Part shown: positions 1 to 4,820 of the stretch, piece after piece
How positions within the stretch are numbered: the first letter of the stretch is position 1
Layout of the letters: each line of letters starts with the position of its first letter
Assembly: GCA_017390595.1 (NCBI GenBank)
Contig: JAFPBC010000210.1
Span: forward strand, 1-5,771
Length of the DNA stretch: 5,771 bases
Direction: 5' to 3'
Source: Selenomonadales bacterium
GTDB taxonomy: Bacteria > Bacillota > Negativicutes > RGIG982
Program-made: the position numbers and the translations under genes
Notes under the pieces: generated by a model
The model's input: only the letters and a program-made list of their open reading frames with translations
Databases searched by the model: none
What the model was told of the DNA's origin: nothing

Positions 1-390
1 CGGACATTTTATGATAAAAATCCGTTCGTTCAGCATCTCGATATGCAGATCGATCGTATCGCAGACGGTAAAACGCGCCTTGTGATGATGGTAGACAGCG
101 AAAAACATACCAACTTCTATGGCGTGGCTCATGGCGGTGCGCTGGCATCGCTTGCCGATACGGCGATGGGCTGTGCGTGTCTGTCGGTCGGTAAGAAAGT
201 CGTCACCATCGAGATGAATTTCAACTGTATCAAACCTGCCCTTGCAGGCAAGAATATCGTGGCAGAAGCGACTATTCTCCATAACGGCAACAAGACCATC
301 ATTGCCGAAGCCGAATTGCGCGGAGAAGATGGCACGCTTATCGTCAAGGCACGCGGATCATTTTTCGTAATTGGGCAGTTAAGAGACTGA
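1..390 (+). CDS. PaaI-family hotdog thioesterase, 5' end missing
   Basis: The reading frame is open from base 1, so the start codon lies outside the window; 129 residues are visible against roughly 130-145 for the family. The product should be a small cytoplasmic acyl-CoA thioesterase of the PaaI/YbgC-like hotdog fold, which hydrolyses acyl- or aryl-CoA thioesters. Counting from the ATG at 43, the family motif N-x5-HGG-x6-D is visible: Asn24, His30-Gly31-Gly32 and Asp39, where the Asp is the expected catalytic acid/base and HGG contributes to the thioester-binding site. The rest reads as hotdog beta strands (VTIEMNFNCIKPA, then IVAEATILHNG and TIIAEAELRGEDG). The ATG at 43 is internal: upstream codons continue in frame and read as a plausible N-terminal helix (FYDKNPFVQHLD). 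Substrate cannot be told from sequence. No clear terminator follows the stop. Confidence 0.88.
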   Translation, partial: RTFYDKNPFVQHLDMQIDRIADGKTRLVMMVDSEKHTNFYGVAHGGALASLADTAMGCACLSVGKKVVTIEMNFNCIKPALAGKNIVAEATILHNGNKTIIAEAELRGEDGTLIVKARGSFFVIGQLRD

Positions 391-427
391 TTATTGGATA
401 AAAAAGAGAGCATATACAAAAATTGTC

Positions 428-456
428 TTGCAATTATGCGAAACAAAACGTATAAT
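428..456 (+). promoter_or_regulatory. Vegetative promoter driving the structured RNA
   Basis: TTGCAA (428-433), a 17-base spacer and a perfect TATAAT (451-456) make a strong sigma-A-type promoter. Transcription should begin near 463, just before the first conserved-looking helix of the RNA. The -35 box overlaps an inverted repeat AATTG-N5-CAATT (421-435), a possible operator but short enough to be chance. Confidence 0.8.
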
Positions 457-462
457 CAAAAA

Positions 463-698
463 CAAGAGGCTGAATGCTTAGGTCCGTGGTTGAAAGTCGA
501 TGCCAGTCGCAGGCAAAACGATCCACGTAAGAAGCGCAAAGACGCTTTGATCATGGTGCGGCTTAGAAGTTAGTCCTGCCGGGATGTCAATAATTTAACC
601 CGAGAGAAGTAGTAGTGAGGGAGATGAACTCTAATAGCGAACCTTCCAGCAGGCGAGTGTGGGGTCAAAGACCAGGTCGGCTAAGCAAGATGCTTTTT
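463..698 (+). ncRNA. Structured noncoding RNA, probably the raiA-motif RNA
   Basis: The stretch has no protein-like frame but folds densely by eye. A long-range closing helix pairs 475-481 (TGCTTAG) with 681-687 (CTAAGCA), seven perfect pairs about 200 bases apart. Inside it are: 485-489/523-527 (CGTGG/CCACG), continuing inward through 497-499/519-521 to 501-504/512-515 (TGCC/GGCA); 532-536/543-547 (AAGCG/CGCTT); a second long-range helix 575-579/649-653 (CCTGC/GCAGG); hairpin 580-583/599-602 (CGGG/CCCG); and 663-666/670-673 (GGTC, AAA loop, GACC). A strong promoter sits at the correct distance upstream. Size (about 235 bases), complexity and a nearby hpf/raiA gene fit the raiA-motif RNA of Firmicutes and Actinobacteria, which is often found near raiA or comFC. 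The family name is from memory of that description, not an alignment. Motifs of RNase P RNA, tmRNA, SRP RNA and T-box leaders were looked for and not seen. I am confident it is a structured RNA (about 0.85) and moderately confident of the family. It may be independent or the 5' part of the zinc-ribbon mRNA. Confidence 0.65.
683..698 (+). terminator. Weak terminator-like hairpin at the RNA 3' end
   Basis: AAGCA (683-687), loop AGA and TGCTT (691-695) form a five-pair stem running into a T tract (694-698). It is short for a terminator. Its left arm is the same sequence that closes the large RNA with 475-481, so the two pairings exclude each other. It could set the RNA 3' end or act as a conditional stop before the zinc-ribbon gene. 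Confidence 0.35.
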
Positions 699-725
699 AG
701 ATTTCATATGCAAGGGGATATTTTA

Positions 726-1013
726 ATGACTTTCGTAGACAAAACGTTAACGTGCAAAGACTGTGGAGCTGAGTTCATTTTCAGCGCAGGCGAACAAGAA
801 TTTTATGCGGAAAAAGGTTTCGAAAACGAACCGATTCGTTGCCGCGCTTGCCGTGAAGCAAGAAAACAGAATCGTGAAGGTTCGAACTACCAGCCGCGCG
901 AAATGTACGAAGTAGTTTGTGCAGAATGTGGCGTAACGACGCAGGTTCCGTTCCAGCCGCGCAATGACCGTCCGGTTTACTGCCGCGAATGCTTCAACGC
1001 ACGCAAAAGATAA
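726..1013 (+). CDS. Small tandem zinc-ribbon protein
   Basis: This 95-residue protein has two four-cysteine zinc sites. The first (residues 6-45) uses Cys10, Cys13, Cys39 and Cys42 around a FxAGEQEFYAEKGF core, the pattern of the 'probable zinc-ribbon' zf-trcl family. The second (residues 62-92) uses Cys65, Cys68, Cys86 and Cys89, with VPFQP and RPVYCRECF, as in the CxxC zinc-binding domain common in Firmicutes. The tail is basic (NARKR). Nucleic-acid or ribosome binding is plausible, but no function is established and none is claimed. The start is the ATG at 726 because AAGGGG (712-717) lies eight bases upstream. The frame stays open further upstream to 615, but that part lies inside the structured RNA and does not resemble protein. 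It follows the RNA by only 27 bases and is probably on the same primary transcript if the weak hairpin at 683-698 is passed. Confidence 0.88.
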   Translation: MTFVDKTLTCKDCGAEFIFSAGEQEFYAEKGFENEPIRCRACREARKQNREGSNYQPREMYEVVCAECGVTTQVPFQPRNDRPVYCRECFNARKR

Positions 1014-1021
1014 ATCATTAT

Positions 1022-1043
1022 GCCCGGCCTAGGTCGGGCTTTT
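1022..1043 (+). terminator. Rho-independent terminator after the zinc-ribbon gene
   Basis: GCCCGGC (1022-1028) pairs with GTCGGGC (1033-1039), seven pairs including one G-T, with a four-base loop CTAG and then TTTT. It lies eight bases after the stop codon and only 27 bases before the next gene's start. Confidence 0.85.
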
Positions 1044-1070
1044 GTATTTAAAAAAAGGGGGAAATCAAAA

Positions 1071-1850
1071 ATGAGTAAAAAATTATTGATGCTCTGCTCG
1101 GCGCTTTTGATGGTTATTGTTATGGCAGTAGCCGGCTGCGGCGGAGAAGAAAAAGCAAAAAGCGATGCGAAAGTTCTTCGTGTCGGTACGGAAGCTACGT
1201 ATGCTCCGTTCGAATTCCAGGATGACAAAAGCAAAGAATATATCGGCTTCGATATGGACCTTATCCGCGCTGTCGGTAAACAGATGGGTTATGAAGTACA
1301 GATCCAGAACCTTTCTTTCGATGGCTTGATCCCGGCTCTTGAAGCAGGCAACATCGACCTCGCTGCTTCCGGTATGACGATCACGGAAGAACGCGCGAAA
1401 AAGATCCTCTTCTCTGAACCGTACTACAAAGCAGGTATCTCTGTTATGGTCAAAGAAGGCAACAACGATATCAAATCGTTCAATGATCTCGCAGGCAAAA
1501 GCGTAGCTGTTCAGATCGGTACGGTATCGGCTGAAGCTGCTTCCAAGATCCCGAACGCAAAAGTTCGCGAATTCAACAACTCTTCCGAAGTTTATCTTGA
1601 ACTCGGTATCGGCGGTGTAGACGCTGCTATCAACGACCTTCCGGTAAGCGCGTACTACTTGCAGCAGAACCCGAATTGCGGCAACAAAATTCTTCCAGAG
1701 ATCCGTTCGGTCGAATCGTATGGTTTCGCAATGTCCAAAAAAGATGCTGAACTCAAAGCAAAAGTTGACGCAGCACTTGCTGAACTCAAGAAAAACGGCG
1801 AATACGAAAAAATTTACATGAAATGGTTCAAACAGAAACCGCAGGCTTAA
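1071..1850 (+). CDS. Polar amino acid ABC transporter substrate-binding lipoprotein
   Basis: This 259-residue family 3 solute-binding protein (GlnH/ArtJ/FliY-like) captures an amino acid outside the membrane and delivers it to the permease/ATPase encoded downstream. Residues 1-22 are a lipoprotein signal: MSKK, a hydrophobic stretch, then lipobox VAGC with Cys23 as the lipidated residue. The mature domain starts LRVGTEATYAPFEF (36-49), followed by GFDMDL (59-64) and MTITEERAKK. Arg108 is the usual ligand-carboxylate contact, Thr151 in QIGT contributes to the site, and Asp189 in AAINDLP is the usual ligand-amino contact. These residue roles are inferred from the family. Substrate cannot be fixed beyond polar amino acid (glutamine, arginine or cystine are options). 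The start is ATG 1071 with AGGGGG (1056-1061) nine bases upstream; an in-frame ATG at 1020 is rejected because it would translate the terminator. I see no strong promoter between that terminator and the start. Confidence 0.93.
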   Translation: MSKKLLMLCSALLMVIVMAVAGCGGEEKAKSDAKVLRVGTEATYAPFEFQDDKSKEYIGFDMDLIRAVGKQMGYEVQIQNLSFDGLIPALEAGNIDLAASGMTITEERAKKILFSEPYYKAGISVMVKEGNNDIKSFNDLAGKSVAVQIGTVSAEAASKIPNAKVREFNNSSEVYLELGIGGVDAAINDLPVSAYYLQQNPNCGNKILPEIRSVESYGFAMSKKDAELKAKVDAALAELKKNGEYEKIYMKWFKQKPQA

Positions 1851-1876
1851 GATTGAGCTGATGTAAAAATATACGA

Positions 1877-1915
1877 AGGGCTGTTTCCTTAAAAATAGGG
1901 AAACAGCCTTTTTTT
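1877..1915 (+). terminator. Strong rho-independent terminator after the binding protein gene
   Basis: GGCTGTTTCC (1879-1888) pairs perfectly with GGAAACAGCC (1899-1908), ten pairs, followed by seven T (1909-1915). It separates the binding-protein transcript from permease and ATPase. Confidence 0.93.
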
Positions 1916-1929
1916 ATTTCATTTGTAGG

Positions 1930-1958
1930 TTGATTCGTTGCGTATCGTGCGGTATAAT
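1930..1958 (+). promoter_or_regulatory. Promoter of the permease-ATPase unit
   Basis: TTGATT (1930-1935), a 17-base spacer and a perfect TATAAT (1953-1958) predict a start near 1965, giving a leader of about 40 bases. Together with the terminator just upstream it makes the membrane part of the importer a separate transcript from its binding protein. Confidence 0.8.
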
Positions 1959-2003
1959 TAAATGTAATGTGCTTATAAAAATGAAGAAATATAGGTGAAG
2001 CAA

Positions 2004-2669
2004 ATGAATTTGGATTTTAGTGTAGTATTTAAAGTATTGCCGCTTCTCTTGGAAGGGGCTGCCGTTACGGTAGAGATCACGGCACTCAGCGTAGGCTTCG
2101 GTTTTATCATCGGTATGCTCGTTGGGGTAGCGAGACTTGCGAAGATGCGTCCGCTCAAATGGCTCGCGATGATCTATATCGACTTTATTCGCGGAACGCC
2201 GCTTCTCGTACAGATCTTCTTGATCTATTTCGCACTTCCGATGATAACGGGAACGCGTATCGACCCATTCTTCGCGGCGATCACTGCATGCAGTATCAAT
2301 AGTGGTGCGTACATTGCAGAGATCTTCCGTGCAGGTATCCAGTCGATCGACAAAGGTCAGATCGAAGCAGGCCGTTCGCTCGGTCTCAACTGGTTCCAGA
2401 CGATGCGCTACGTCGTTATGCCGCAGGCATTCAAACGTGTCATCCCGCCGCTCGGCAATGAGTTCATTGCCATGCTCAAAGACTCGTCCTTGGTATCTGT
2501 TATCGGGTTCGAAGAGCTTACGCGTCGCGGACAGCTCATCATTGCGAAAACATACAGCTCGTTTGAAATTTGGATGGCTGTTGCTATCTTGTACTTGATC
2601 ATGACCTTGACGATTTCTCGTTTGGTCGCATACTTAGAGCGGAGGTACAATGTTGATGATCGACATTAA
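2004..2669 (+). CDS. Polar amino acid ABC transporter permease (HisM/GlnP type)
   Basis: This 221-residue inner-membrane protein is the translocation subunit and probably homodimerises to pair with the ATPase encoded next. The N-terminal TM region of the HisMQ family is clear: a TVEIT-type segment then a membrane span (about 20-42), the RGTPLLVQ signature at 63-70 leading a second span (to about 82), further spans at about 88-110, 150-170 and 187-208. The cytoplasmic EAA coupling loop runs from Glu121 ([12 protein letters not shown]) to Pro140. Start choice: AGGTGA (1993-1998) sits five bases before ATG 2004. An in-frame GTG at 1995 is part of that ribosome binding site, so the three-residue longer form is less likely. 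The 3' end overlaps the ATPase gene, the usual sign of translational coupling. Confidence 0.93.
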   Translation: MNLDFSVVFKVLPLLLEGAAVTVEITALSVGFGFIIGMLVGVARLAKMRPLKWLAMIYIDFIRGTPLLVQIFLIYFALPMITGTRIDPFFAAITACSINSGAYIAEIFRAGIQSIDKGQIEAGRSLGLNWFQTMRYVVMPQAFKRVIPPLGNEFIAMLKDSSLVSVIGFEELTRRGQLIIAKTYSSFEIWMAVAILYLIMTLTISRLVAYLERRYNVDDRH

Positions 2670-3375
2670 GGAGCTTAAAAAAGACTTTGGTAAAATATCG
2701 GTACTGAAAGGTGTCAATCTTTCGATAAACGAAGGCGAAGTAGTCGTTATCATCGGCCCGTCGGGCTCCGGTAAAAGTACGATCCTTCGCTGCATCAACT
2801 ATCTCGAACAGCCGACAGGCGGCGAGATCATCGTTGACGGCATTTCCTTGAACAGCGAAACGAACGTTGACCTTGTTCGCAAAGAGGTCGGTATGGTATT
2901 CCAGAGATTCCACCTCTTCCCGCATATGACGGCACTCGAGAACATCATGCTCGCACCGATGAAAGTGCGTAAACTTTCTCGTGAGCAGGCAGAAGAAGAA
3001 GCGCGTCAGCTTCTTGCGAAAGTAGGTCTCTCCGAAAAAGCAGACCAGTATCCCGAAAAATTGTCGGGCGGTCAGCAGCAGCGTGTCGCGATCGCTCGTG
3101 CACTTGCTATGAAACCGAAGATCATGCTCTTCGACGAACCGACTTCGGCACTCGACCCCGAGATGGTCAAAGAGGTCTTGAACGTAATGAAAGCACTTGC
3201 CAAAGAAGGCATGACGATGGTCGTCGTTACGCATGAAATGGGCTTTGCTCGTGAAGTGGCAACGCGCGTAGCATTCGTTGACGAAGGCAAGATCTTGGAA
3301 CTCGCAACACCGGAAGAACTGTTCACCAATCCGAAACACGCCCGTACAAAGGAATTTTTATCCAAAATTTCGTAA
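2650..3375 (+). CDS. Polar amino acid ABC transporter ATP-binding protein (GlnQ type)
   Basis: This ATPase of 241 residues powers the importer from the cytoplasmic face. All nucleotide-binding motifs are intact: Walker [10 protein letters not shown] (36-44), Q-loop Gln85 in [13 protein letters not shown] signature LSGGQQQR (138-145), Walker B IMLFDE (158-163) with catalytic Glu163, D-loop SALD (166-169) and switch His194. The length is normal for GlnQ/HisP-type proteins. GGAGGT (2641-2646) serves the start. ATG 2650 is only three bases from it while ATG 2656 is nine bases away and gives the more typical N-terminus MIDIKELKK, so the true protein may be two residues shorter. Either way it overlaps the permease gene end. 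No terminator follows: the next promoter begins five bases after the stop, so transcription may read into the cold-shock gene. Confidence 0.95.
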   Translation: MLMIDIKELKKDFGKISVLKGVNLSINEGEVVVIIGPSGSGKSTILRCINYLEQPTGGEIIVDGISLNSETNVDLVRKEVGMVFQRFHLFPHMTALENIMLAPMKVRKLSREQAEEEARQLLAKVGLSEKADQYPEKLSGGQQQRVAIARALAMKPKIMLFDEPTSALDPEMVKEVLNVMKALAKEGMTMVVVTHEMGFAREVATRVAFVDEGKILELATPEELFTNPKHARTKEFLSKIS

Positions 3376-3380
3376 TTCGG

Positions 3381-3409
3381 TTGACAAATTTCTCCAACTC
3401 TGCTATACT
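3381..3409 (+). promoter_or_regulatory. Near-consensus promoter of the cold-shock gene
   Basis: A perfect TTGACA (3381-3386), a 17-base spacer and TATACT (3404-3409), with TG at 3401-3402 forming an extended -10. Start predicted near 3415-3416, giving a leader of about 47 bases. This is the best promoter in the window and fits an abundant protein. Confidence 0.9.
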
Positions 3410-3417
3410 AAAGCACG

Positions 3418-3437
3418 TGGTCACAGCATAGTGTCCA
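3418..3437 (+). promoter_or_regulatory. Hairpin at the 5' end of the cold-shock mRNA
   Basis: TGGTCAC (3418-3424) pairs with GTGTCCA (3431-3437) around loop AGCATA; six pairs and one U-U mismatch. It lies within a few bases of the predicted transcript start and ten bases before AGGAGG (3448-3453), so it could protect the mRNA 5' end or modulate it with temperature. It has not been shown to do either. Confidence 0.45.
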
Positions 3438-3462
3438 GTTTATATCTAGGAGGAATTTCACA

Positions 3463-3660
3463 ATGATTGGTAAGGTTAAATGGTTCAGCGCAGAAAAAGG
3501 CTATGGATTCATTGAAGGAGAAGACGGCGCGGATGTATTCGTACATTTCTCGGCTATCCAGGATCAGGGCTTCAAAACGTTGACTGAAGGTCAAGAAGTT
3601 GAATTCGAGATCGTTGAAGGTGCGCGCGGACCGCAGGCGGCTAACGTCGTTAAAAAATAA
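3463..3660 (+). CDS. Cold-shock domain protein (CspA family)
   Basis: This 65-residue protein is a single cold-shock domain, a five-stranded OB fold that binds single-stranded RNA and DNA and acts as an RNA chaperone in the cytoplasm. Family hallmarks are complete: start [16 protein letters not shown] with RNP1 at Lys12-Ile17 (KGYGFI) and RNP2 at Val25-Phe29 (VFVHF), then the conserved FSAI and the C-terminal GPQAANV. Length matches typical bacterial Csp proteins. AGGAGG (3448-3453) lies nine bases before the ATG. The gene is monocistronic, with a near-consensus promoter and its own terminator. The leader is much shorter than the long thermosensing leader of E. coli cspA, so that regulatory mechanism is unlikely here; a constitutive Csp is as likely as a cold-induced one. 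Confidence 0.96.
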   Translation: MIGKVKWFSAEKGYGFIEGEDGADVFVHFSAIQDQGFKTLTEGQEVEFEIVEGARGPQAANVVKK

Positions 3661-3676
3661 TCTATTATGATATAAG

Positions 3677-3702
3677 ACCCGACTTTTATGAAGTCGGGTT
3701 TT
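3677..3702 (+). terminator. Rho-independent terminator of the cold-shock gene
   Basis: ACCCGACTT (3677-3685) pairs with AAGTCGGGT (3691-3699), nine perfect pairs with loop TTATG, then a T-rich run (TTTTGTTTTT). Confidence 0.94.
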
Positions 3703-3768
3703 GTTTTTAGTTAAGAAGTTAGATTATTCAGAAAAGCGTAAAAAATTTTACAAAAAGCAAAATAGGCA

Positions 3769-3795
3769 GTAGGAATTTTCATTTTCGTGGCGAAA
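3769..3795 (+). promoter_or_regulatory. Sigma-H-like promoter before hpf
   Basis: GTAGGAATT (3769-3777) matches the Bacillus sigma-H -35 consensus RnAGGAwWW at every position. After 11 bases, GGCGAAA (3789-3795) matches RnnGAAT except for the last base. Start would fall near 3803, leaving a 30-base leader. No good sigma-A promoter is seen in 3705-3832; the best alternatives are TTTACA (3747-3752) or TTTTCA (3776-3781) with poor -10 boxes. The consensus is recalled from B. subtilis; use in this organism is inference. Confidence 0.5.
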
Positions 3796-3832
3796 TAATA
3801 AAACATAGGTCCTAGGAAAGGGGAAATGTTCT

Positions 3833-4366
3833 ATGGCAAAATTTACAGTAAGAGGGAAAAATATCGAGATTACTCCCGCATTGAAAGATTATGTTGAAAA
3901 GCGCGTGGGTAAAGTTGACCGCTTCTTTGAAGTGGGCGAAGTAACAGTTGTTCTTACCGTAGAAAAAGGCCAACATATTGTGGAAGTAACGATTCCTCTC
4001 GGCGGCATGATCCTTCGCGGTGAAGAGTCGACTATGGATATGTACACCTCGATCGATTTGGTATCGGAAAAACTCGAACGTCAGATTGAAAAATACAAAG
4101 CAAAAATGGAAAAACGTTATCGCGGCAGTATTAAAGAGGTTGCTCTTGCAGAAGTAACGCCGCATACGGAGCCCGATACGGAAGAGTTCGTTATCAAGAA
4201 AACGAAACGTTTCGCGATCAAACCGATGGATGTTCAGGAAGCGATCATGCAGATGAACCTCGTCAACCATGATTTCTATGTATTTATGGATGCAGAGACG
4301 GAAGAAGTCAATGTCGTATATCGTCGTAAAGACGGCGCATATGGCTTGATCGAACCGGAATATTGA
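3833..4366 (+). CDS. hpf: Long-form ribosome hibernation promoting factor
   Basis: This 177-residue protein (also named raiA or yfiA in annotations) binds the 30S subunit near the A and P sites in slow or arrested growth and, in the long form, joins two 70S ribosomes into inactive 100S dimers. The N-terminal S30AE domain (about 2-98) starts FTVRGKNIEITPALKDYVEKR and keeps the beta-alpha-beta-beta-beta-alpha pattern with the basic helix YKAKMEKRYRG. A linker of about 20 residues leads to the C-terminal dimerisation domain (about 119-175): KTKRFAIKPMDVQEA, then HDFYVFMDAETEEVNVVYRR and DGAYGLIEP. This two-domain length is the Firmicutes type, not the short E. coli HPF. AAGGGG (3818-3823) lies nine bases before the ATG. 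The gene is monocistronic, flanked by terminators, and may be driven by the sigma-H-like site upstream. Confidence 0.96.
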   Translation: MAKFTVRGKNIEITPALKDYVEKRVGKVDRFFEVGEVTVVLTVEKGQHIVEVTIPLGGMILRGEESTMDMYTSIDLVSEKLERQIEKYKAKMEKRYRGSIKEVALAEVTPHTEPDTEEFVIKKTKRFAIKPMDVQEAIMQMNLVNHDFYVFMDAETEEVNVVYRRKDGAYGLIEPEY

Positions 4367-4383
4367 TTCCACAGGATGGCAAA

Positions 4384-4413
4384 AGACCGAATCGAAAGAT
4401 TCGGTCTTTTTTT
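4384..4413 (+). terminator. Strong terminator after hpf
   Basis: AGACCGAATC (4384-4393) pairs perfectly with GATTCGGTCT (4398-4407) closed by a GAAA tetraloop, followed by seven T (4407-4413). A short A run on the left makes weak termination from the other strand possible. The following 4414-4506 is AT-rich and I see no gene in it. Confidence 0.95.
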
Positions 4414-4506
4414 GTGGACTATTGATTATTTTTAGTTATAATGAATTTGGTATACATAGCTAAATTGTATAGCATAGAATGCTGAGATATGTTAAAATAA
4501 AATTTA

Positions 4507-4529
4507 TACTGAATGTATTTACTTCAGTA
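4507..4529 (-). terminator. Possible weak terminator of the minus-strand small gene
   Basis: TACTGAA (4507-4513) pairs with TTCAGTA (4523-4529), loop of nine bases. The stem includes the stop codon of the minus-strand gene and, read on that strand, is followed by an A/T-rich tract (ATAAATTTTATTTT). It is low in GC, so termination would be inefficient. Confidence 0.3.
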
Positions 4530-4719
4530 ATGAAAGCTGTGTTTCGGCTTCATGCTCTAGGTCTGTGGCGATGCTGCGGAGTTCTTGGGGTGTGATGATG
4601 TTCTTGGTGATGAGCAGTTCGATAAGGGCTGTGATGGCAAGGGTCGTTTTGTAGTCGGTCTCTTTGAGATCGGCGATCTGGCTGAATACGGCAAGAGAGT
4701 TAAGTTGGGTATGGTTCAT
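4519..4719 (-). CDS. Hypothetical 66-residue protein
   Basis: I do not recognise this protein. It reads MNHTQLNSLAVFSQIADL, then KETDYKTTLAITALIELL, ITKNIITPQELRSIATDL and a Glu-rich end. It looks all-alpha: a first helix (about 3-17), a second from about 20 to 38 with leucine/isoleucine spacing, a turn at KNIIT, and a third helix (43-64). The IIT-x-EL turn before a helix is common in small helical proteins and does not identify a family. There is no signal peptide, membrane span or Cys/His metal site. That it is real is supported by AGGAGG on the minus strand (4726-4731), six bases before the ATG, which is the best-placed ribosome binding site in its surroundings. It is divergent from the hydrogenase gene and convergent with hpf, so it is likely a one-gene transcript. 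Confidence 0.72.
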   Translation of the reverse strand: MNHTQLNSLAVFSQIADLKETDYKTTLAITALIELLITKNIITPQELRSIATDLEHEAETQLSLLK

Positions 4720-4766
4720 GGGAAACCTCCTCGATTTTTCTTTCAGTATGGGGATTATGATCCCTT

Positions 4767-4796
4767 TTTATACCAATGAAATGGGATTTTTTTAAA
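4767..4796 (-). promoter_or_regulatory. Candidate promoter of the minus-strand small gene
   Basis: Read on the minus strand, TTTAAA (4796-4791), an 18-base spacer and TATAAA (4772-4767) give a start near 4760 and a leader of about 40 bases. The match is moderate in an AT-rich tract. Confidence 0.35.
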
Positions 4797-4820
4797 GGTC
4801 ATTTAAGTGAGGGCTCGGTA

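Noticed and set aside
463..698. RNase P RNA, tmRNA, SRP RNA, 6S RNA or T-box leader as the identity of the structured RNA
   Set aside because: The hallmark sequences I know (for example the RNase P GAGGAAAGTCC block, a tmRNA tag frame with CCA end, the T-box TGGNACCGCG block) are absent, and the multibranched fold is unlike the single long hairpin of 6S RNA.
615..725. Upstream in-frame extension of the zinc-ribbon gene to 615
   Set aside because: The extension lies inside the structured RNA, includes its helix arms, has no convincing ribosome binding site that fits the family, and reads unlike a protein domain. ATG 726 has a well-placed AAGGGG.
1020..1070. Start of the binding-protein gene at ATG 1020
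   Set aside because: It would translate through the terminator hairpin and place charged residues before the lipoprotein signal. ATG 1071 has its own ribosome binding site and begins a normal signal peptide.
2599..3339. Long minus-strand open frame opposite the ATPase gene
   Set aside because: It is the antisense shadow of a gene with all ABC motifs intact; its product is rich in Phe, His and Arg as expected of a reversed frame and has no start signal.
3812..4372. Minus-strand open frame opposite hpf
   Set aside because: Full-length shadow of a clear hibernation factor gene, with Phe/His-rich composition and no recognisable domain.
4422..4442. TTGATT and TATAAT in the region after hpf
   Set aside because: The spacer is only nine bases and no plus-strand gene follows, so it is not a usable promoter.
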